64,000 bases of DNA from IMG/VR virus record IMGVR_UViG_3300020428_000007, positions 1 to 64,000 of that record; one strand, written 5' to 3'. This document shows, piece after piece, positions 32,397 to 39,892 of this stretch. The notes under the pieces are model-generated. The model saw nothing but the letters and a program-made list of their open reading frames with translations, searched no databases and was not told the DNA's origin. The translations under genes and the position numbers were made by a program. Position 1 is the first letter of the stretch; each line of letters starts with the position of its first letter. This DNA comes from a virus.

Positions 32397-34106
32397 TTAA
32401 GCAGCAGCAGGAGCTACAGCCATACACACAACGCGGATACCAAGACCCTGAGTTAGTGTAACAGTAAGTTGGTTTTCATCGTCAAATGATACTTCATCAG
32501 GCATGATCATGTTACCAAGATCATCGATGATTGTAACGTTAACGTATTGCTGACCGATGTTGTGAACAACAGTATGTGAAGCATCAGCAGATGCAGTACC
32601 GTCATAAACAAAGTAACCTTTAGCTACGCGGGCTTCTAGATCAGATAGATCGTCACCAACTGCTTGTACAGCAGCATCAGTATATTGCTTAGTAGCAGCT
32701 TCAAGTGCAACCGTAGGGTCAGCAGCAAGAATCAGAGGACCTGTTAGCGTGTCACCATCAACGTTAACATACTTGTTATCAAGATATGTTTCGTCAACAT
32801 TAACGCCAGTGCCGTCAACTGTGATACCAGTTCCGCCAAGAACGTTAAGCGCAACACCGTCACCACCAGCAAGACCGTTACCAAGGGCAGTAGACGCAAT
32901 TTCAACTTCTGTGATACCAGAGTTAGAAACTTTAACACCAGTAGCAGAAGTAGTTAGCGTAGAACCGTCAAGTAGTAGGCTAAGAACCGCGTCAGTGTTT
33001 ACAGATGCATCACCAGTTGTTGGGTCAGCAAGATATAGACCGCCAGTAGGACCGCAATCGATACCAACTTCATCAGATGGAAGCTGAGCAACACCAGCAC
33101 CCATGTTAACGTCGATAACATTACCTGTCTTAACAAGACCGATACCCGCGTTAAGCGCTTCAAGACCAGTAAACGTATTCCAAGAAGTACCAGCTACATT
33201 ATAACGGTAGAACTTCTCGTCTGCTTGTGAAGCAGCAAGAGTACCAGCCGCGTCAGCACCTTCTGCACTTACGTCAAACGCTACAGTCCAGTCAGTACCA
33301 TCGAACTCTACAATGTCGTTGTCTTCAAGACCAGCGATTGTACCAAAGTTTGCATTCAGGTTAGCGCTGTCTGTAATGATGTAACGCGCACCAGTTGCAG
33401 GAGAAGCACCTGGGTCAAGAGTATCATCAGTCTGAACTGCTAGTACATCGTCTTGCCAGTTAAGGTTAGCAACTTCGTTTTCTAGGTCAACTAGACGAAT
33501 CGCATCGTTAGCATCTGTCGGCGCACCAAGACCAGTAGCACGGTTACCGTTAAACGCTAAGTTACCAGACATTGCATCGCCAGCTTTGTTTACTGGAACG
33601 TAACCAAGGTCGTCTTGCTTACCATCAATCTGAGCTTGGATAGGACCGGTAACACCAGACACATAACCGATTTCAGCAGAGGTAGTAGCAGACTCAGCAA
33701 CTTTACCAGCCGCGTCAGTTACAAGCGCAACGTCACCAGTAAGGTCAGTGTCTGTAATTGTTGAAGCAGCACCAGTGATATTGTCTTGCTTAGTTGCAGC
33801 AACTGTATCCAAGTGACCTTTAGATACAGCAACACGGTCGCTAGAAGCAGAAGACTGGTCATTAGTATCAAGTACCAATTCACCTGTCATACCTGCGTCA
33901 GAACCATCACGCTTCAAGTACTCTTCTAAGTCACCACCTTTGGCAAATGGGAATACTTCTGTACCGTCAAAGAACTTGTACGCTTCTTCGGTAGTGTTAA
34001 ACCACATTTGACCAAGACGAGGGCTAGCTGGATCGGTAGCTAGCTTCTCGATTACCACATTCTTTAACTCAGCAGAGCCGAGTAGTGTAATAGAACCATG
34101 TCTCAT
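32397..34106 (-). CDS. Tail fibre protein
   Basis: A 569-residue fibre protein. The N terminus (SPRLGQMWFNTTEEAYKFF, near 28-46) is the 'P..G.mw.n....k.f.g' attachment motif of phage fibres. The long middle is repetitive and rich in Ala, Gly, Asp, Val and Thr (for example AAGKVAESATTSAEIGYVSG), typical of trimeric beta shafts. The end carries one HNxG-type module (SHTVVHNIGQQYVNVTIIDD). The base composition is more GC-rich and the codon choice more uniform than in the neighbours, suggesting high expression or separate origin. AGGAG precedes the start, and CATAAATA at 34123-34130 is a weak late-promoter candidate. Confidence 0.75.
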   Translation of the reverse strand: MRHGSITLLGSAELKNVVIEKLATDPASPRLGQMWFNTTEEAYKFFDGTEVFPFAKGGDLEEYLKRDGSDAGMTGELVLDTNDQSSASSDRVAVSKGHLDTVAATKQDNITGAASTITDTDLTGDVALVTDAAGKVAESATTSAEIGYVSGVTGPIQAQIDGKQDDLGYVPVNKAGDAMSGNLAFNGNRATGLGAPTDANDAIRLVDLENEVANLNWQDDVLAVQTDDTLDPGASPATGARYIITDSANLNANFGTIAGLEDNDIVEFDGTDWTVAFDVSAEGADAAGTLAASQADEKFYRYNVAGTSWNTFTGLEALNAGIGLVKTGNVIDVNMGAGVAQLPSDEVGIDCGPTGGLYLADPTTGDASVNTDAVLSLLLDGSTLTTSATGVKVSNSGITEVEIASTALGNGLAGGDGVALNVLGGTGITVDGTGVNVDETYLDNKYVNVDGDTLTGPLILAADPTVALEAATKQYTDAAVQAVGDDLSDLEARVAKGYFVYDGTASADASHTVVHNIGQQYVNVTIIDDLGNMIMPDEVSFDDENQLTVTLTQGLGIRVVCMAVAPAAA

Positions 34107-34149
34107 GTTAGGAACTCCTAATTATTTATGAGTATATACACATATAATA

Positions 34150-34929
34150 TCACATAACACACGACAATCGTATATCATGTAATTCGATATCGGACACCAA
34201 CTTATTAAATTGTTTGAACAAATGAAAGTCGGCATCCAAGGCTGACTGGTTGAAATATGACTTCACTGTCCAATAAGATTTCTCTTTAATCAACCTATAT
34301 TCTTTATAGACTTTTATTCGAAGGTCTATAAGGGATATTCTCTTATCTCTATATAAATTAACATCTACAGAGTCTAGCCCGAGAAAGGGATAGAAATTAA
34401 TTGTATCGCTATCTTTCGCATTATGGTACAAGTAATCTAACTCATACAATATATGCATAGCGTGTTGCATGTACTGAGTTATAAACACCATGCAAGCATT
34501 AAAGCTATTCTCTAAATCCTGTTTTAGTGTCCTTCTTATCTTATCTGTAATAGGTTTTTTGTATTGACGGAATATCTTAGCATAAATCTCTATGAAGTCT
34601 TGGTCGAACTGTTCTTCATAGTGTAGCATTATTCTAAGGATGTTATCTAGGTAAGCTTCGAAGTTATCTGCTTCTTCATTAGACATTTGCCTAACGTCTG
34701 CATCTTCATCATGCTTAACCCGTTTGATTCTTTCTTCGAGTTCTACTAACCAATATCGCAATTGGTGAACTGTGCATAAGAAACTTTCTTTACACGTAGG
34801 ACTAAAGCGGTTCTCTGAGATAATCAATTGATTAAGTAAGAACTCTCTCACCTTATAGAAATTAATCCAAGATGCGCTAGACGCTAACTGAAAGTTTATA
34901 TTGTTAGGTGTGTATTCAACTTTAATCAT
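34150..34929 (-). CDS. Helical protein, last gene of a four-gene unit
   Basis: A 259-residue, helix-rich soluble protein (HQLRYWLVELEERIKRVKHD, NILRIMLHYEEQFDQDFIEI) of unknown function. It starts directly next to the stop of the coiled-coil membrane protein upstream. No catalytic motif, signal peptide or membrane helix is seen. Being coupled to two membrane proteins and a secreted protein, it could be their cytoplasmic partner. Confidence 0.6.
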   Translation of the reverse strand: MIKVEYTPNNINFQLASSASWINFYKVREFLLNQLIISENRFSPTCKESFLCTVHQLRYWLVELEERIKRVKHDEDADVRQMSNEEADNFEAYLDNILRIMLHYEEQFDQDFIEIYAKIFRQYKKPITDKIRRTLKQDLENSFNACMVFITQYMQHAMHILYELDYLYHNAKDSDTINFYPFLGLDSVDVNLYRDKRISLIDLRIKVYKEYRLIKEKSYWTVKSYFNQSALDADFHLFKQFNKLVSDIELHDIRLSCVM

Positions 34930-35619
34930 TTACTTAATCTCTTGCATGGAAACGTCGGTGTTTCCTAGTAGCGATTGATTGCGTTGTGTAGCAACGAGAC
35001 CTCGCATTTGAGATAGTTCCGATTGAATGGTTGATAGAGCTACAGAAACTTGATTACTAGAGCTAGCACGATTAGAAGCGATTTCTCTACAAAGGGATTC
35101 AACCAGATTTAACCTAGTTTCAATTTCACTAAAGTTAGCTTCAAAAGCCGAAGACAATTCTTCTATCGCATTAACGCAAGTCAGTAAAGCTTTGTCTTGT
35201 TTAACCACCGCTTCATTTGTATGTACTAGACGTTCTCTAACCGCATCGTCAACGGTTTCAAGTTTTTTGATTAGAGACTTACATAGTTCATCCATAGCAA
35301 CGGGAATCTTTAACGAAGTAGTTTCTAAGGTAGAGATCTTGTTAAGCGCTTGGATAGTATTTTCTTGCTTTACTAGATTCTCGGTTAGAGCCTCTACTGT
35401 ACTTTGCATAGAATTTATAGTATCCATTTGACTAGAGATTGTAGCATCTTTGCCTTTAAGCTCTTCGTCTTTTGCAGTAACCTTGTTTTCAAGAACGTCT
35501 ACTTCTTTTAATCTAGGTACAATAAACATAACATACACTGCATAGAAAAGACCAAGTATGATTATGATTGTACCGTATCCAAGGTTACCTGTAAGTAATG
35601 AGTTTATTAGTGAATCCAT
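34930..35619 (-). CDS. Membrane-anchored coiled-coil protein
   Basis: A 229-residue protein with one N-terminal membrane helix (GTIIIILGLFYAVYVMFIV, about 17-35) followed by RLKEV, which suggests the C-terminal part is cytoplasmic. Most of the rest is coiled coil (KVTAKDEELKGKDATISSQM). The layout resembles RmuC-type or receptor-stalk proteins. Overlaps: one base with the gene upstream. Its function in a phage is unknown; host-envelope signalling or superinfection exclusion are guesses. Confidence 0.62.
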   Translation of the reverse strand: MDSLINSLLTGNLGYGTIIIILGLFYAVYVMFIVPRLKEVDVLENKVTAKDEELKGKDATISSQMDTINSMQSTVEALTENLVKQENTIQALNKISTLETTSLKIPVAMDELCKSLIKKLETVDDAVRERLVHTNEAVVKQDKALLTCVNAIEELSSAFEANFSEIETRLNLVESLCREIASNRASSSNQVSVALSTIQSELSQMRGLVATQRNQSLLGNTDVSMQEIK

Positions 35620-36002
35620 TAGTTCTCAGAAGTTTCATCGGTTTCCGTAGGTTCAATACTTTCTTTCTCTAAAGATAGATATGTATTTAAACCGCATACT
35701 TTATCAGTTGGGTTAACTACAAGTCTGTACGATTGTTTGACTTGTGGGTCTTCCGATATTATCATGTGACTGATGGACGGGTTTATTTCCATGCACTTTG
35801 TAGTAGACCCTTCTATTATGCATACTGCACTAATACAATAAATATCTTCTTGTTTAACTACTCTTTTTGATAGAGATTCTTCTTTAAACACCGTCTGATT
35901 TAGGGCAATTGCCAGAACAATTAAAGCTGCCGCTACCATAGAGATGTTTGCAATTCTGTACCTCTTTTTCTGGTCAGAAGTAAGTTGGTCATTTACATTC
36001 AT
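35619..36002 (-). CDS. Small membrane protein with Cys-rich outer domain
   Basis: A 127-residue protein with a membrane helix (IANISMVAAALIVLAIAL, about 17-34) after a basic segment (DQKKRYR), so the C-terminal 90 residues are likely periplasmic. That part has four cysteines (IYCISAVCIIEG, TKCMEI, KVCGLN), possibly forming two disulfides, and an acidic end. It overlaps the secreted-protein gene by ATGA. Nothing like it is recognised in known virion parts. Confidence 0.6.
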   Translation of the reverse strand: MNVNDQLTSDQKKRYRIANISMVAAALIVLAIALNQTVFKEESLSKRVVKQEDIYCISAVCIIEGSTTKCMEINPSISHMIISEDPQVKQSYRLVVNPTDKVCGLNTYLSLEKESIEPTETDETSEN

Positions 36003-36934
36003 TCAACTAACACATCTATATCTTCGTGTGCTGCAATGTAATTCTTTTTAAATCCGAGTGAACGCATTCTACTTTTATCTACGTACACCCTAAACGGCAG
36101 CGGGTTCATATCTTCTGGTTCTTCATTGTTGCTTATAAAGTCATTCACTACAGACCCGTAATCAAGTTGAAGTACCAAGCACTCATTGTCTATCTCAGGA
36201 AGATAACTAAAGCCTATAGATAGGTGTTTAGAGTTTTTACGTTGCAGTATTTCTTTAATCTCTTTCATCTTAACTATGCTGCCGAATTCGTCATCAGTTA
36301 AGGCCATCATATTATTAATGATTACACCTCTTTGATTCTCGTTGAGCTTAGTTAATAGAGCTTCTAGCTGTTTGACACTTGATACTTCGAAAGACTTTAC
36401 TGAACCTGTTATAGACTGCAAACTGTTTTTTAAATTATAGCTGTCTCTTGCAGTCAGTCCTGTAGTGTCGTATAGGATATAATAGGTATCGGGAAACAAG
36501 TTCATAGCCGACACTAAAGACGTTATCTTAAATCCCAAGTTTTCTATTCTGAATAGTCTAGACCTTGGTATGCCGTCAGTAAAGCTTCTGTTAATGAAGT
36601 AAGTTATATTTTTGTATTTTTCAGGGAGTAAAGTTAGTAGATATGACGTAGCATCAACTTCATCTACTATAATCATTTGAGGGTCTACACGTTGGATATC
36701 TAAAGCAACAGAATGCATAAGCTGTTCGCTAGACGTTCCATAATCTCCGTATCCAAGGGTTATGTAAAGTGCATAAACATCTTTGTCAGTATTTCTAACA
36801 ATGTTCGCACTTAGAGGGTGGCTGTAGAAACTTGCTAGAGGTCTACTAGACACCAAGTAAATTGTGTTTATATCATCTACTTCTTGGGCAGACGAACTTA
36901 GTGCTAGTAGTAAACCTGCTAGTAATTTCTTCAT
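35999..36934 (-). CDS. Secreted periplasmic-binding-protein-like protein
   Basis: A 311-residue protein with a clear signal peptide (MKKLLAGLLLALSSSAQ, cleavage probably after SSA). The mature part alternates strands and helices in the manner of type 1 periplasmic binding proteins: PQMIIVDEVDATSYLLTLLP, then LVSAMNLFPDTYYILYDTTG, then VKSFEVSSVKQLEALLTKL. This resembles the ABC_sub_bind family, in which a bacterial sensor or transporter reads a small ligand. A phage gene of this kind in the fibre region is unexpected. It is the first of four overlapping genes. Confidence 0.55.
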   Translation of the reverse strand: MKKLLAGLLLALSSSAQEVDDINTIYLVSSRPLASFYSHPLSANIVRNTDKDVYALYITLGYGDYGTSSEQLMHSVALDIQRVDPQMIIVDEVDATSYLLTLLPEKYKNITYFINRSFTDGIPRSRLFRIENLGFKITSLVSAMNLFPDTYYILYDTTGLTARDSYNLKNSLQSITGSVKSFEVSSVKQLEALLTKLNENQRGVIINNMMALTDDEFGSIVKMKEIKEILQRKNSKHLSIGFSYLPEIDNECLVLQLDYGSVVNDFISNNEEPEDMNPLPFRVYVDKSRMRSLGFKKNYIAAHEDIDVLVE

Positions 36935-37812
36935 GCTTTTACCAAAATTGCCTTACCTGCAACATCTTCTGAGAATAGAATAACACTAGTATTGTTGCTA
37001 GTATTCTGTACGATAGAAGTTTTGACCGGAAACACCTGATCGTTTTCTTCATCGTAGATAGCATATAGAATGTTATCTGTTCCAAAATTGTGCTCTATAG
37101 TCCAAGTGTCAGAAGCTTCTGTCTGCTCATGGATAAAGCTAACTACACCAGAGCCTGTGTTTCCTCCGCTTCCGCCGTCTGAACCATCACCAATATCTAA
37201 GTTATCTAGTCTATACTTGTTATTACCTGCAAGAGTTTCAACTGCTGATACTCTACGCATAAGACTCATTATAATGGTATAAAAACCTTGGGTCTGCTGA
37301 TTAAGTCTAGACGTTAAATAAGATAAAGGTACGACTTCTGTTTGTTGGTAGTTTTCACCAGTTGCTAATGTTCGTGTAGCTAAGGGTCCTGTAAGAGTGC
37401 CGCCAGTTTTATCTAGCTTTGAACTAGTAAGCTCGTCGATGATACTTTCTAGCTCTGCGCTTCCATAAACAGGTTCGGGATTATCTTCAGGTGCGTAATA
37501 CTGTGAAGGTTCGAAGATTTCTGCATACGTGGTAAGTTCTTCCCAAGTGTGCTGTAATCCGCCTGATGAATTCTTAGATGTTCTTTTAAACGGAATTTTG
37601 TAGTCGTCACTTGCTGGATTTCCATCGATCCATGTTACATTAAGAGGTAATATTAGGTAGTGCGGTTCACTGTAGGAAACGACAACAATCGTTTCAGTAG
37701 AACTAGCTGGCTCTGTTACTCTTAACTTTACAGGGTAGTCAGAAGCAAGGCCTCGCCCTGCTGCTATATCGATGCACTTGTCAACAAATTCTTGTAGTTG
37801 AAGGCCCATCAT
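36931..37812 (-). CDS. Fibre protein with C-terminal HNxG module
   Basis: A 293-residue protein of the fibre region. It has a beta-rich N-terminal domain, a short 'KLDKTGGTLTGPL' fibre-type linker (about 131-143), a helical neck and a Gly-rich hinge (GDGSDGGSGGNTGSG). The C-terminal HNxG module reads SDTWTIEHNFGTDNILYAIY with an ending VAGKAILVKA. The KTGG.LTG motif is common in trimeric tail fibres. It overlaps the secreted-protein gene by 4 bases. Confidence 0.68.
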   Translation of the reverse strand: MMGLQLQEFVDKCIDIAAGRGLASDYPVKLRVTEPASSTETIVVVSYSEPHYLILPLNVTWIDGNPASDDYKIPFKRTSKNSSGGLQHTWEELTTYAEIFEPSQYYAPEDNPEPVYGSAELESIIDELTSSKLDKTGGTLTGPLATRTLATGENYQQTEVVPLSYLTSRLNQQTQGFYTIIMSLMRRVSAVETLAGNNKYRLDNLDIGDGSDGGSGGNTGSGVVSFIHEQTEASDTWTIEHNFGTDNILYAIYDEENDQVFPVKTSIVQNTSNNTSVILFSEDVAGKAILVKA

Positions 37813-37821
37813 TAAATCCTA

Positions 37822-38307
37822 TTATATATAAAGCTTTTCGCTGCTGTCTTGGCGACGGGTGTTTAGAGCTTTTGCAAGTTCTAGCAGTTTAACTTTGTCG
37901 TGGTCTAGGAAAATCCATTCATCAGTTGAGACATTCTTTGCCCACAACTTACAAACATGTTCTTTATCTAGAGCAACTATACCTAAACACAAGGTTAAGT
38001 TGTCATAGAATGCAGAGTCTACGTTGTAAATATAGGAGTCGAACTCTAAAGGACTAAGTATCTCTAGTTTAGTTTGGTTCTTACCTTGACGAACTGCTTG
38101 CTCTTTCTTAAAATTACCATTTGTTTCTTCTATTCGGATGAGTCTATCGTCCTTAACAAGATAGGCATTTGGATTTCTCTTAAACAGTTCGATGCTTCTT
38201 TGATCTACCTCTACAATAGGCTCTAAGCCCGCTGGTGGAGTAGTTGTATAAATTCCTTTTACATTCGTTCTGTGAGTTATAGATTTATCATAGTATACAA
38301 ACGGCAT
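37822..38307 (-). CDS. Hypothetical late protein
   Basis: A 161-residue protein of unknown function in the fibre block (MPFVYYDKSITHRTNVKGIY). It is alpha/beta with one Cys-containing strand (YDNLTLCLGIVALD) and shows no signal peptide or repeat. Late virion assembly is likely from position. Confidence 0.58.
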   Translation of the reverse strand: MPFVYYDKSITHRTNVKGIYTTTPPAGLEPIVEVDQRSIELFKRNPNAYLVKDDRLIRIEETNGNFKKEQAVRQGKNQTKLEILSPLEFDSYIYNVDSAFYDNLTLCLGIVALDKEHVCKLWAKNVSTDEWIFLDHDKVKLLELAKALNTRRQDSSEKLYI

Positions 38308-38310
38308 AAA

Positions 38311-39153
38311 TTAATCTCCAAACGCAATCCAATTAAAGTCCCATAAATCTGATAGTGGTAAACTGAAAGTTCCTTTAACACCAATAGTAAAACCACCTAT
38401 ATCGTTATCGATATCAATGTAAGTACCAAACTCGTAGTTCTGACTTTGATACGAGTATGGATCATTGAAGAATACCATTAGACCTGTAACACGGTTCTTG
38501 AATGGCTCAGAAAACAATACAGTTACTTCTTCTGTACCAGTATCGTTAATGAATCTACCCCACTGATGCATTGCACCACTACGAATCATACGTACATAAG
38601 GAGAGCGACCTTGTGTAGTGTTTCCCTCACCGTCTACTTCAATAAACGAGTGTGAGCCTTCTTCATTACGTACACCTGCGAAGTATTCTGGCTCGTCACC
38701 ATCAATACCACGTTCACCAGTAGGACCTGTAGCACCAGTTGGGCCTATAGGTCCAATCACACCCTGTATACCACGTTCACCAGTAGGACCTGTAGCTCCA
38801 CGAGGACCTCTGTCCCCTTTCGGTCCAATACAGCCTTGCTCCCCTTTAGGTCCATCGCGTCCATTTCTACCAGAGATTCCAGGTTGCCCTTCTTTACCAC
38901 GAGGTCCAATAGGCCCAGATGGTAAGTTAAGCTCTGTAGGAATTCCAGTAACACGCACTGTTCTATTATTGATAGTAATAGACAATACGCCTGACTGCTT
39001 ATCAAACTCAGCATCGAACTTTTCAATCATGCTAGAAGTTTGTTCAGCAGGGTTCTGTGTTTGTAAGCCTTGCTCTGTATTGTAAACAGTATCACCAGTT
39101 TCCGAACCCGGCGAAGGCGATATCATTTTAAGATTAACTTTAGTCAACGACAT
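38311..39153 (-). CDS. Collagen-like fibre protein 1
   Basis: A 280-residue fibre with a central collagen-like Gly-X-Y tract (residues 80-154, about 25 triplets) between a shared N-terminal module (DKQSGVLSITINNRTVRV...) and a C-terminal beta domain of about 120 residues that is probably the receptor-facing part. Cys108 sits in GCIGPKG, the 10th triplet. Prolines are mostly at the X position (GPx), as in bacterial and phage collagens. The start, MSLTKVNLKMIS, resembles the paralogue at 46526-47020 (MAITKANLNMIS). Confidence 0.85.
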   Translation of the reverse strand: MSLTKVNLKMISPSPGSETGDTVYNTEQGLQTQNPAEQTSSMIEKFDAEFDKQSGVLSITINNRTVRVTGIPTELNLPSGPIGPRGKEGQPGISGRNGRDGPKGEQGCIGPKGDRGPRGATGPTGERGIQGVIGPIGPTGATGPTGERGIDGDEPEYFAGVRNEEGSHSFIEVDGEGNTTQGRSPYVRMIRSGAMHQWGRFINDTGTEEVTVLFSEPFKNRVTGLMVFFNDPYSYQSQNYEFGTYIDIDNDIGGFTIGVKGTFSLPLSDLWDFNWIAFGD

Positions 39154-39155
39154 TT

Positions 39156-39404
39156 CTAGTCCTCAATATTCTCTGGCTCTAACCAAAGAGGGTAATCTGG
39201 ATCGTTTGCATCATGTACATCTGGGTCATGTTCAGGGTTTCTTATTCGAACATTTTCAGGACCCATAACAATCCATTTACTATTATCTTCACTACGAACT
39301 TTCCAACCTCTGTCATGGAAGTTATCTGTGCTCCACGGGTTGTTTTCGTTATGTCTGTCTCTTACATACATGTGGATTTTCTTAGGAGACTCAGGCATAC
39401 TCAT
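39156..39404 (-). CDS. Small acidic/aromatic late protein
   Basis: An 82-residue protein (PKKIHMYVRDRHNENNPWST) rich in Asp, Asn and Trp, between two adhesin-type genes. It is too short for a catalytic domain. It overlaps the upstream gene by 4 bases. A small structural or chaperone role is possible. Confidence 0.58.
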   Translation of the reverse strand: MSMPESPKKIHMYVRDRHNENNPWSTDNFHDRGWKVRSEDNSKWIVMGPENVRIRNPEHDPDVHDANDPDYPLWLEPENIED

Positions 39405-39892
39405 AGTTTTATATCTACCATAAGAGGTCTGTCATCTATGTTTTCGATAGCAAACCATCCAGTAGAATTAAACTCTACAGTATTAGGCTCGTGCCCTGCA
39501 TAGATAACAGAGTTGTCTTCGTTTCGAATTGCGTAACCACGATTCTCTTTAAAGTCTAATGATACACGACCTGTAGAGAACAAGCCGATAGACTTGAACT
39601 TATCTATACTAGCTGTACCCGATTCTGTTTTAAACTCCATCAGTTGTGAAGAAATAAAATAAGGTACATCGCTTTTGACAGTAAGAACAAATCTATCGGC
39701 AGGCGTGATTTTGAAACAATACGATTCCGCTTTTAATACTAAATTAGAGTTTTGAAGAACAGACTCTACTTGTGTGCTAAAGCAAATATAAGCATAGCCT
39801 GTAAACTTCGGTTTCTCTAATACCATTTGCTTGTTCATTGGAGTAGGAGCAAGCTTTGTATTCCATTGTAAAACGTTATGCATATTAATCAT
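39401..39892 (-). CDS. Beta-rich late protein
   Basis: A 163-residue protein with alternating hydrophobic strands (LVLKAESYCFKITPADRFVL, VSLDFKENRGYAIRN), suggesting a beta sandwich. It overlaps the 841-residue adhesin by 8 bases. No signal peptide is seen, so it is probably a virion component rather than an exported protein. Confidence 0.58.
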   Translation of the reverse strand: MINMHNVLQWNTKLAPTPMNKQMVLEKPKFTGYAYICFSTQVESVLQNSNLVLKAESYCFKITPADRFVLTVKSDVPYFISSQLMEFKTESGTASIDKFKSIGLFSTGRVSLDFKENRGYAIRNEDNSVIYAGHEPNTVEFNSTGWFAIENIDDRPLMVDIKL

